From contig PWYF01000025.1 in NCBI GenBank assembly GCA_003567955.1, positions 1 through 34,717 on the forward strand: 34,717 nt of DNA, in the 5' to 3' direction. Each line of letters starts with the position of its first letter. The first letter of the stretch is position 1. Shown here one piece after another: positions 17,262-24,752 of the stretch. The stretch is from Thiotrichales bacterium (GTDB lineage Bacteria > Pseudomonadota > Gammaproteobacteria > UBA5335 > SLRW01). Position numbers and translations under genes: made by a program. The notes below the pieces were generated by a model. That model ran no database searches. It saw only the letters and a list, made by a program, of their open reading frames with translations, and was not told where the DNA came from.

Positions 17262-17550
17262 GGTGATTACGTCGCGCGATACCGGAATGCCAGCCTGATA
17301 ACACCGGTTTCGCGCTGAAATACCGCATATGGAAAAACAGAAAAGCGAAACATGAAGCACATGAAGCACATGAAGATCATGAAGGAAGATTTTGAAAGGA
17401 ATGATTAAAACCTTATCTTCTTCATTTCTTCATGGTCTTCATGTTCAAAGCTTTTTTGTTTGGTGACAATCAGCGCGAAACCGGCGTTGTCAGGCTGGCA
17501 AGCTATTGTCCCGCGACATAACCACGTAATCACGTAATCACGTAATCACG
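17262..17550. repeat. Palindromic module 2: nested inverted repeats with units B and C and a 9-mer array
   Basis: The second half of the gap folds as one nested palindrome. From outside in: one GGTGATTA octamer (17262-17269) against four TAAYCACG octamers (17519-17550); unit B (17263-17318) against inverted unit C (17461-17520), sharing GCCAGCCTGA and CCGGTTTCGCGCTGA; and four CATGAAGNN nonamers (17351-17386) against inverted NNCTTCATG-type units (17416-17443). The centre is AT-rich. The stop codon of the UDP-glucose dehydrogenase gene lies in the last octamers. No coding capacity is seen. Confidence 0.65.
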
Positions 17551-18883
17551 TTTTAAGTACCGGATTCCGGCCGATGGAGTAATAGCTCAGGCCTTCGGCG
17601 GTGACACGGGCAGGCTCGAAAATATTGCGGCCATCGAAGATCACGGGTTCGGCCAGGCGCGAACGGATTTCGCTGAAGTCGGGGCTGCGGAATACGTGCC
17701 ACTCGGTCACAATCACCAGCGCATCAGCACCGTCCAGGGCGCTCAGCGGGTGCTCGTAAAGCTTTAAATCCTCGCGTTCACCGTAGAGTTCCTGTGTACG
17801 TGGCATCGCCGCCGGGTCATGGGCCTGCACGCGGGCACCGGCTTCCCATAACGCTTCCATGATCACCCGGCTGGGCGCCTCGCGCATGTCATCCGTCCCC
17901 GGTTTGAAAGCCAGCCCCCACAAGGCAAAGGTTCGCCCCGCCAGTTTGCCGTCAAAATGTTCACGGATACGTTCCACCAGCCGGTGTTTCTGACGCTGGT
18001 TCACATCCTGCACGGCACGCAGGATTTTCGGTTCATGCCCGGATTCCCTGGAAATATGCTCCAGGGCACTGACATCCTTGGGAAAACACGAGCCGCCGTA
18101 GCCGGTTCCCGGATAGATGAAGTGGTAACCAATGCGCGGGTCGGAACCGATGCCCTGACGGACGTGATCGATGTCTGCCCCCACTCTTTCGGCGATGTTA
18201 GCGAACTCGTTCATCAGGCTGATCTTGGTGGCAAGCATGGCATTGGCGGCATACTTGGCGAGCTCTGCGGAACGCGCGTCCATCACAATCAGGCGATCGT
18301 TGAGGCGGTTGAAAGGCGCATACAATTCCGTCATCAGGGTGCGCGCCCGCTCGCTGTCACAGCCGACGATAATACGGTCGGGTTTCATAAAATCCTCAAC
18401 CGCCACGCCTTCCTTGAGAAATTCCGGGTTGGAGGCCACATCAAACTCAACCGTGACACCACGCTCGGCCAGCCGGGTACTGATTTCCTGACGGACACGC
18501 TCGGCGGTACCCACCGGCACCGTGGACTTGTTGATCACCAGACGGTAATCATCCATGTGCTCGCCGATGGTACGGGCCACCGCCATAACCGCGGAGAGAT
18601 CGGCGGAACCATCCTCGGCCGAGGGGGTGCCCACGGCGATAAACTGCAGTTCACCATGGGCGACGCCGGCCGCACCATCGGTGGTGAAGCGCAGATGACC
18701 ATTGTCCAGCGCATCCGCCACGATGGGGTCCAGCCCCTCCTCGCGGATGGGGACTTCTCCCTGCTCGAGGCGCCGCACGCGGTCAGCGTCAATATCCACG
18801 CAAAGCACGTAATTGCCCATACGGGCGAGACAGGCGGCGGTAACAAGACCCACATAGCCGCTACCAAAAACCGTGACGTTCAT
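17546..18883 (-). CDS. UDP-glucose 6-dehydrogenase
   Basis: The enzyme oxidises UDP-glucose to UDP-glucuronate with two NAD, supplying precursors for capsule, exopolysaccharide or LPS. The 445-residue protein starts [20 protein letters not shown], the family's NAD-binding motif. [10 protein letters not shown], the sugar-binding NPEFLKEG, and the catalytic cysteine in YGGSCFPKD follow, then the C-terminal domain with [18 protein letters not shown]. The ATG at 18883 has CGGAG five bases upstream; an upstream extension of the frame lacks conserved sequence. It is 78 bp after the TonB receptor on the same strand. The final codons fall inside the octamer array. No glycosyltransferases are nearby. 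Confidence 0.92.
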   Translation of the reverse strand: MNVTVFGSGYVGLVTAACLARMGNYVLCVDIDADRVRRLEQGEVPIREEGLDPIVADALDNGHLRFTTDGAAGVAHGELQFIAVGTPSAEDGSADLSAVMAVARTIGEHMDDYRLVINKSTVPVGTAERVRQEISTRLAERGVTVEFDVASNPEFLKEGVAVEDFMKPDRIIVGCDSERARTLMTELYAPFNRLNDRLIVMDARSAELAKYAANAMLATKISLMNEFANIAERVGADIDHVRQGIGSDPRIGYHFIYPGTGYGGSCFPKDVSALEHISRESGHEPKILRAVQDVNQRQKHRLVERIREHFDGKLAGRTFALWGLAFKPGTDDMREAPSRVIMEALWEAGARVQAHDPAAMPRTQELYGEREDLKLYEHPLSALDGADALVIVTEWHVFRSPDFSEIRSRLAEPVIFDGRNIFEPARVTAEGLSYYSIGRNPVLKT

Positions 18884-18961
18884 GAGCACTCCGCTAATCC
18901 GGGAAAACGGCGATTGTAGCAGCACGGCCGCGTCGGTGGCAGCACGTCGGCACACAAAGTA

Positions 18962-21022
18962 TTACTGCCCCCGCCAGCCTACATTCACCCCCGCATGCCA
19001 GTTGCGCTCCGGTGCCGGCTCAAAGAAGCGTCCGCCGAACTGATTAATGCGGACATTGCTGTTGTACTGCTCGTCGGTGATGTTGTTGAGCCCCGCCCAG
19101 GGCTCAACATGCCACTGCCCGCTCACCCAGCGCCAGGCTGTGCGGGCATTGACCACACTGTGGCCCGAGACCCGGGTTTCATTGGCGTCATCGGCGTACA
19201 AGTGCCCGGTCATGTGGACATTCACGGCCGCCATAAATGGCTGGTCGCGGCCGACCCCGAACTCGAAGAAAGCCTGCTCCTGCGGCAAGCCGGGAATACG
19301 GTTGCCGCTGAAATCCTCACCATCCACCGCAAATTGCCGGAACTCGAAGCGCCCGGCGCTGAGCATCCCCCGAAACCAGGCGCTGCCCCCCATCGACATA
19401 TCCACGGCCAGTTCCACGCCGTCACGGGCACTGCGGCCGGCGTTGCGGAAATAATCCCGCCCGCCGGGCTCCAGCTGGAATGAAACCAGCTCATCATCCA
19501 CACGCACCACAAAACCGATCAGCTCGTAGTCCAGATTATCCGCCAGGCTGCCGCGCAGACCCAGCTCCAGGCTTTCGGCCTGCTCGGGCTCCACATCCGG
19601 ATTAAAGCCGCCACCGTCGGGGTTGGCAAACTCGGTAAAGGTCGGCGTTTCAAAGGAGGTGCCCAGATTGACAAAGGCCCGATGAGATGGCGCCAGCATC
19701 AGGCCCGTGCCGGCAAACCAGCTGGCTTCACGGAAACGGCGCTTGCCGGAATCATCGCCATCGGCCAGAAAGCGATCCTCGATTTCAAATTCTATATCGT
19801 CAAAACGCGCACCCAGGCTCAGCTCCCAGCGCGGCGTCAGTGCGGTCACGTTACGTACAAACACGCCGGACCCCAGCGCGCTCTCGATCTGGTCCAGGGT
19901 CAGATCACCCCGGTCGCCATCCTCGTTGTCGTAGCGCTGGCGATCATCACGCTGACGCTCCACATCCAGCCCCAGCACCAGTTGATTGTCGTAGCCGGCA
20001 ATACGGTCCACCCGCGTGTACTGAAAGCCGCCGCCGCCAAAATCGCGTTCGAATTCCACAATGCCGCCATTTTCAAAGGGCAGGCGATTATCGAAGCTGC
20101 GTTGCAGGTAAAAACCACGCAATTCCAGACGCTGGCGATCATCGGGTTGCAGTTCATACACCAGCCCCAGCCGCCCCTGCTCCGCCGACTGCCCGCCATC
20201 GAACTGAAGGCTCTGTGGCCGGGCCTGGCGCCGGTCCTGCCGGACCTCCTCGCGGGTCAGGGAACCCGGGTCCTGCGTATCGGGCGCATCCACATAGCTG
20301 AACAGGGCGGTCAGCGAGGAATGCGCATCGAAATCGTAACGGGCGCGGGCATTGAGGTTGCGGCGCTCGGCCTCGCTGTGATCCCGGTAACCGTCCAGGC
20401 GGAAATCCGACACGCTGGCCGCCCAGTTCCACGCGCCCTGCTGATTGCCGGCCCTCACCCCGGTGCGGCGCAGCCCGTGCTGGCCACTGGCCTGCTCCAC
20501 CTCGAATTCCCCCTCCGGGGCACCGGGCCGGGTATACAAACGCATCACGCCGCCCGAGGCATTGCCATACAACGCGCCTGCCGGGCCACGCAGTACTTCC
20601 ATGCGTTCCAGCGCAAACGGGTCGATCATGTCGACCTGGGTCTGGCCGTCCACCAGGGTTTCAGGAATATCATCCAGCAACACCCGGATCCCCCGAATGC
20701 CGAAGGGCGCCCGGGCGCCGAAACCGCGTATGGACAGTCGCACATCCTGGGAAAAGTTGTAGCGATTCTGGGCAAACACCCCCGGCACGCCCGCCAGCGC
20801 TTCATCCAGGGCAATCCCCTGGGTGGCGCGGGCGATGGTATGGGAATCCACCAGCGAGACCGAGCCCGGCAGTGCACCCACCGGCTGGCCAAGGCGTTCC
20901 CCGGTCACGGTCACCGGCGGCAAATCGGCGGCCTCCTCGGCCGCCACAACCCCGGCGGCACCGGCAAACACCAATCCGGTAGCAAGCAGTGCAGTCAGGT
21001 TTTGAGGTTTTCTTCCCGGCAT
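18962..21022 (-). CDS. TonB-dependent outer-membrane receptor
   Basis: A roughly 686-residue outer-membrane beta-barrel receptor that takes up a ligand, often a siderophore or cofactor, with energy from TonB. It begins with a signal peptide (MPGRKPQNLTALLATGLVFA, cleavage expected after VVAA). A TonB-box-like PPVTVTGERL follows, then the plug domain with RLSIRGFGARAPFGIRGI and MEVLRGPAGALYGNASGG. Long alternating strands fill the rest, ending in VNVGWRGQ. The ligand cannot be inferred. Two ATG codons (21028 and 21022) are possible; AGGG is seven bases from the second. It starts 4-10 bp after the uvrB stop, unusually tight coupling to a DNA-repair gene. Confidence 0.9.
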   Translation of the reverse strand: MPGRKPQNLTALLATGLVFAGAAGVVAAEEAADLPPVTVTGERLGQPVGALPGSVSLVDSHTIARATQGIALDEALAGVPGVFAQNRYNFSQDVRLSIRGFGARAPFGIRGIRVLLDDIPETLVDGQTQVDMIDPFALERMEVLRGPAGALYGNASGGVMRLYTRPGAPEGEFEVEQASGQHGLRRTGVRAGNQQGAWNWAASVSDFRLDGYRDHSEAERRNLNARARYDFDAHSSLTALFSYVDAPDTQDPGSLTREEVRQDRRQARPQSLQFDGGQSAEQGRLGLVYELQPDDRQRLELRGFYLQRSFDNRLPFENGGIVEFERDFGGGGFQYTRVDRIAGYDNQLVLGLDVERQRDDRQRYDNEDGDRGDLTLDQIESALGSGVFVRNVTALTPRWELSLGARFDDIEFEIEDRFLADGDDSGKRRFREASWFAGTGLMLAPSHRAFVNLGTSFETPTFTEFANPDGGGFNPDVEPEQAESLELGLRGSLADNLDYELIGFVVRVDDELVSFQLEPGGRDYFRNAGRSARDGVELAVDMSMGGSAWFRGMLSAGRFEFRQFAVDGEDFSGNRIPGLPQEQAFFEFGVGRDQPFMAAVNVHMTGHLYADDANETRVSGHSVVNARTAWRWVSGQWHVEPWAGLNNITDEQYNSNVRINQFGGRFFEPAPERNWHAGVNVGWRGQ

Positions 21023-21032
21023 GGCCATGCCC

Positions 21033-23072
21033 TCATGTTTGATTGTCAGAATTTGCCGCAGACGCAGGTGGCGCCAGCAGACTGCGCTGTCTGAGTTTGT
21101 CGATCTCGTCCCGCAACCGGGCGGCCTGCTCAAACTCCAGATCACGGGCGTGCTGGAGCATGCGCTGCTCCAGCCGGCTGATCTCTCGCAAGGCCTGGGC
21201 GGGCGACAGCTCGGGACCAAGCTCTGCAGCACCCCCGCCGGCAACACCGGTTCGCCCCCGTGGCGCACCCCCGCGCGCGCCTTCCATAATATCCGCCACG
21301 GCTTTGCGTATCCCCCGCGGGGTAATCCCGTGGGCTTCGTTGTGGGCTATCTGACGGGCGCGGCGGCGCTCGGTCTCGCCGATAGCCCGCTCCATGGAAC
21401 CGGTGATGCGATCGGCATAGAGAATCGCCCGGCCCTGGACATTGCGTGCTGCCCGGCCGATGGTCTGGATCAGGGAGCGATCGGAGCGCAAAAAGCCCTC
21501 CTTGTCAGCGTCCAGGATCGCCACCAGCGCTACCTCGGGCAGATCCAGCCCTTCGCGCAGCAGGTTAATACCGACCAGTACGTCGAATTCACCGAGGCGC
21601 AGATCACGCAGTATCTCGGTGCGCTCCACCGTATCAATATCGGAATGCATGTAGCGCACCCGAATGCCGTGTTCCTGCAAATAGTCAGTCAGATCCTCGG
21701 CCATGCGCTTGGTGAGGGTGGTGACCAGCACCCGCTGGCCGGCTTCAGCGCAGGCACGCGCTTCCGACAGCAGGTCATCGACCTGGGTGCCCGCAGGGCG
21801 CACTTCCACCTCGGGGTCGAGCAGCCCCGTCGGGCGCACCACCTGGTCGATAATCTGACCGGAGTTGGATTTCTCATAGTCCGCCGGCGTCGCCGACACA
21901 TAGATGGTCTGCGGCGCCAGAAGCTGGAATTCCTCGAAGGTCAGTGGCCGGTTATCCAGCGCCGAAGGCAGCCGGAAGCCATATTCCACCAGCGTTTGCT
22001 TGCGCGAACGATCACCCCGGTACATGCCACCCAGTTGAGGAATAGTAACGTGGCTTTCGTCAATAATCAGCAACGCTTCCGGCGGCACATAATCAAACAG
22101 GGTGGGCGGCGGTTCACCCGGCCCGCGCCCGGAGAGGTAGCGCGAATAGTTCTCAATGCCCTGGCAGTAGCCCAGCTCCAGCATCATCTCTATATCAAAG
22201 CGGGTGCGCTGTTCCAGACGCTGGGCTTCAACCAGACGATCGGCCGTGCGCAGCTCCTCCAGCCGTTGCTTGAGTTCGACCTTGATCTCGTCAATGGCGG
22301 CGAGCAGCCGCTCGCGCGGGGTCACGTAATGGGTCTTGGGGTGAATGGTCAGACGCGGTACCGCGCGCTGCACTTCGCCGGTCAGCGGGTCAAAATACGA
22401 CAGCGCCTCGATTTCATCATCAAACAACTCCACCCGCACCGCATCGCGGTCGGAATCTGCCGGATAGATATCAATGACCTCACCGCGCACCCGGTAGGTA
22501 CCGCGCACCAGCTCCACTTCGTTGCGGGTGTATTGCAGCTGCGCCAACCGTCGCAACAGTTCACGCTGGTCAATGCGCTCGCCGCGAATCAGGTGCAACA
22601 CCATGTTGAGATAGGCCTCGGGATCGCCCAGGCCGTATATCGCCGACACACTGGCGACAATAATACTGTCACTGTATTCCAGCAGCGCCTTGGTGGCCGA
22701 CAGGCGCATTTGCTCGATGTGCTCGTTGATCGAGGCATCTTTTTCAATAAAGGTGTCAGAGGCCGGCACGTAGGCTTCCGGCTGGTAGTAGTCGTAGTAG
22801 GAGACGAAATACTCGACCCGGTTATCCGGAAAGAACTCGCGAAACTCACCGTAGAGCTGAGCCGCCAGCGTCTTGTTGGGGGCCAGCACGATGGTCGGGC
22901 GCTGCACCCGCTCAATCACATTGGCGATGGTGTAGGTCTTGCCCGAGCCGGTCACGCCCAGCAGGGTCTGGTGACTGAGGCCGTCCTCAAGCCCCTGCAG
23001 CAGGGCCTCAATCGCCGCCGGCTGGTCGCCTGCCGGCTGGTATTGCGAATGCAATTTGAATGCCCTGCTCAT
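21033..23072 (-). CDS. uvrB: UvrABC excinuclease subunit B
   Basis: UvrB verifies DNA damage, is loaded by UvrA and nicks with UvrC in nucleotide excision repair. The 679-residue protein has the Walker A motif GVTGSGKT at residues 39-46. The beta-hairpin region [20 protein letters not shown], the DE-box LLIIDESHV and helicase motif VI with [11 protein letters not shown] are all present. The C-terminal UVR domain [20 protein letters not shown], which contacts UvrC, is intact. It is divergent from the aminotransferase gene across 65 bp. No canonical LexA box was seen there, so SOS control is not apparent. Confidence 0.97.
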   Translation of the reverse strand: MSRAFKLHSQYQPAGDQPAAIEALLQGLEDGLSHQTLLGVTGSGKTYTIANVIERVQRPTIVLAPNKTLAAQLYGEFREFFPDNRVEYFVSYYDYYQPEAYVPASDTFIEKDASINEHIEQMRLSATKALLEYSDSIIVASVSAIYGLGDPEAYLNMVLHLIRGERIDQRELLRRLAQLQYTRNEVELVRGTYRVRGEVIDIYPADSDRDAVRVELFDDEIEALSYFDPLTGEVQRAVPRLTIHPKTHYVTPRERLLAAIDEIKVELKQRLEELRTADRLVEAQRLEQRTRFDIEMMLELGYCQGIENYSRYLSGRGPGEPPPTLFDYVPPEALLIIDESHVTIPQLGGMYRGDRSRKQTLVEYGFRLPSALDNRPLTFEEFQLLAPQTIYVSATPADYEKSNSGQIIDQVVRPTGLLDPEVEVRPAGTQVDDLLSEARACAEAGQRVLVTTLTKRMAEDLTDYLQEHGIRVRYMHSDIDTVERTEILRDLRLGEFDVLVGINLLREGLDLPEVALVAILDADKEGFLRSDRSLIQTIGRAARNVQGRAILYADRITGSMERAIGETERRRARQIAHNEAHGITPRGIRKAVADIMEGARGGAPRGRTGVAGGGAAELGPELSPAQALREISRLEQRMLQHARDLEFEQAARLRDEIDKLRQRSLLAPPASAANSDNQT

Positions 23073-23137
23073 TGGTAATCCCGTGTGCCTTTCATTAAAA
23101 TGTGTCGCCCTTCGCCAACAGCCAATCGAGGTCTGCC

Positions 23138-24322
23138 TTGAATATTCGACTCTCCGAGCGTGTCCAGAGAATCAAGCCATCCCCTACCCTGGCCGTGACC
23201 GCGCGCGCCGCCGAACTGCGTGCCGCCGGACAGGATGTTATTGGTCTGGGAGCCGGAGAACCGGACTTCGATACCCCGGAGCATATCAAGCAGGCCGCCA
23301 GCGACGCACTCGCCCGCGGCGAGACCAAGTATACGCCCGTTGATGGTACCCCCGCGCTCAAGCAAGCCATCATCGACAAGCTCCAGCGCGATAACGGCCT
23401 GGCCTACCAGGCTGACCAGATTCTGGTCTCCTGTGGCGCCAAGCAGAGTTTTTTCAACCTCGCCCAGGCTCTGCTCGACAGTGGCGACGAGGTCATTGTA
23501 CCCGCGCCCTACTGGGTGTCGTACCCGGATATGGTGCTCATCGCCGATGGCAAACCGGTGGTGGTCAGCGCCGGCATGGACCAGCACTTCAAGATCACAC
23601 CGGAACAACTGGAAGCCGCGATTACCCCGCGCACCCGTCTGCTGGTGCTGAACAGCCCCTCCAACCCCACCGGCGTAGCCTATAGCCGCGCCGAGTTTCA
23701 GGCCCTGGGTGAAGTGCTCAAAAAACATCCGGATATTCTCATCGCCACTGACGATATCTATGAGTACATCCTCTGGAACGACGAGGGCTTCAGCAATATC
23801 GCCATGGCGGTGCCGGAGCTCAAGGAGCGCACCATCGTCATCAATGGTGTCTCCAAGGGCTATTCCATGACCGGCTGGCGGATCGGCTATGCGGCCGGGC
23901 CGGCCGAGCTGATCAAGGCCATGAAAAAAGTGCAGTCCCAAAGCACCTCCAACCCGGCCTCGTTGTCACAGGCAGCATCGGTGGCCGCGCTCAATGGCGA
24001 TCATGGCGAGGTTAAAAAGATGGTGGCCGCTTTCCGCGAACGCCATGACTTTGTCCACCGCCGGCTCAATGAACTGCCCGGGGTCGAATGCCTGCCCTCA
24101 GACGGCACCTTCTACGCCTTCCCTTCATTCCAGGGTGTGATTGATCGCCTGGATGATGTCGCCGACGATGTGGCGCTGGGCGAGTATCTGCTGGAGCAGG
24201 CCGGCGTCGCGCTTGTGCCCGGCTCGGCCTTCGGCCTGGACGGTCACATGCGGCTGTCCTTTGCCACCAGCATGGATAACCTGGAAAAGGCCCTGGAGCG
24301 CATCGAAAAGGCGCTCTCTTAA
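23138..24322 (+). CDS. Class I aspartate aminotransferase
   Basis: A PLP enzyme exchanging amino groups between aspartate and 2-oxoglutarate. The 394-residue protein shows [32 protein letters not shown] and the Schiff-base Lys240 in [15 protein letters not shown], typical of the type I-beta aspartate/prephenate aminotransferase group. The best start is TTG at 23138: GAGG lies six bases upstream and the protein then begins [17 protein letters not shown] like its relatives. An in-frame GTG at 23102 would add 12 unconserved residues. The TAA stop falls within the left end of structured element copy 2. It could indirectly supply aspartate to the ectoine pathway, though this is a housekeeping role. 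Confidence 0.92.
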   Translation: MNIRLSERVQRIKPSPTLAVTARAAELRAAGQDVIGLGAGEPDFDTPEHIKQAASDALARGETKYTPVDGTPALKQAIIDKLQRDNGLAYQADQILVSCGAKQSFFNLAQALLDSGDEVIVPAPYWVSYPDMVLIADGKPVVVSAGMDQHFKITPEQLEAAITPRTRLLVLNSPSNPTGVAYSRAEFQALGEVLKKHPDILIATDDIYEYILWNDEGFSNIAMAVPELKERTIVINGVSKGYSMTGWRIGYAAGPAELIKAMKKVQSQSTSNPASLSQAASVAALNGDHGEVKKMVAAFRERHDFVHRRLNELPGVECLPSDGTFYAFPSFQGVIDRLDDVADDVALGEYLLEQAGVALVPGSAFGLDGHMRLSFATSMDNLEKALERIEKALS

Positions 24323-24494
24323 GGAAACGCTGATCAATTCGTCACGTCTCAGGATTGACCCGTGTTTTGGTATCAAGGCGCGACTTTGCAGGCGTATCGA
24401 GAATACGTCAAAAAGTCGCAACGCCGAGACCGGAACACGGGTCAATCCACGCAGGACCCGCTGAGACGCGACGAATTGATCAGCGTTTCCTTAA
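24319..24494. mobile_element. Structured palindromic element, copy 2 (176 bp, MITE-like, family not recognised)
   Basis: Terminal inverted repeats are perfect over 26 nt when the flanking C and G are counted (24318-24343 against 24470-24495), with the same TTAAGGAAAC end as copy 1. Arms 24352-24366 and 24434-24448 are exact 15-nt complements but differ from copy 1 at about 10 positions. The 65-nt core (24368-24432) differs from copy 1 at three positions; two of these exchange an A-T pair for a G-C pair in the GCRACTTT stem. It starts at the aminotransferase stop codon and ends 12 bp before the tRNA-Asn -35 box. As RNA it would be a large hairpin, possibly acting as terminator or mRNA end stabiliser. 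Confidence 0.78.
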
Positions 24495-24506
24495 GCCACC
24501 CCGGCA

Positions 24507-24535
24507 TTGACGCCCGCATGGGCCGCGGGTAGTAT
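24507..24535 (+). promoter_or_regulatory. tRNA-Asn promoter
   Basis: TTGACG (24507-24512) and TAGTAT (24530-24535) are separated by exactly 17 bp, a near-consensus sigma-70 promoter. Transcription would start about 24542, six bases before the tRNA. It begins immediately beyond element copy 2. Confidence 0.75.
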
Positions 24536-24547
24536 TGCCAGCGCTTT

Positions 24548-24623
24548 TCCCCGGTAGCTCAGTTGGTAGAGCGGGTGACTGTTAATCACTAGGTCGGCGG
24601 TTCGAGCCCGTCCCGGGGAGCCA
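24548..24623 (+). tRNA. tRNA-Asn (anticodon GTT)
   Basis: The 76-nt gene folds as a complete cloverleaf. The acceptor arm TCCCCGG pairs with CCGGGGA, with discriminator G and an encoded CCA end. The D-arm contains AGCTCAGTTGGTAGAGC, the anticodon loop CTGTTAA has GTT at 24581-24583, and the T-loop is TTCGAGC. It has its own promoter upstream and an intrinsic terminator 13 bp downstream. No duplicated tRNA 3' end was seen downstream, so it shows no sign of use as an integration site within the window. Confidence 0.96.
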
Positions 24624-24636
24624 TACACATACACTC

Positions 24637-24665
24637 AAAAGCCCGGGCAGCGCCCGGGCTTTTTT
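24637..24665 (+). terminator. Intrinsic terminator of tRNA-Asn
   Basis: AAAAGCCCGGGC, a short AGC loop, then GCCCGGGCTTTTTT. It is a strong Rho-independent terminator 13 bp after the tRNA. Confidence 0.9.
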
Positions 24666-24752
24666 GTTGATCAATACGGGCTACAATCCCCTGAACCTGG
24701 CGAGTTAAGCACTGATTTCAAGAATAAACAAACAACATTAACTATTAGTATT

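Noticed and set aside
17047-17550. CRISPR array
   Set aside because: The repeats are 8-9 bp, contiguous without spacers, and in both orientations; no cas gene is in the window.
21021-23078. 685-codon open frame opposite uvrB
   Set aside because: It is antisense to a complete, motif-rich UvrB and has no domain of its own.
23073-23137. LexA (SOS) box upstream of uvrB
   Set aside because: CTGT occurs, but no ACAG partner at the spacing required for the canonical CTGT-N8-ACAG box.
24548-24752. tRNA-Asn as an integration site of a genomic island carrying the ceramidase gene
   Set aside because: No copy of the tRNA 3' end (attachment repeat) and no integrase were found in the window.
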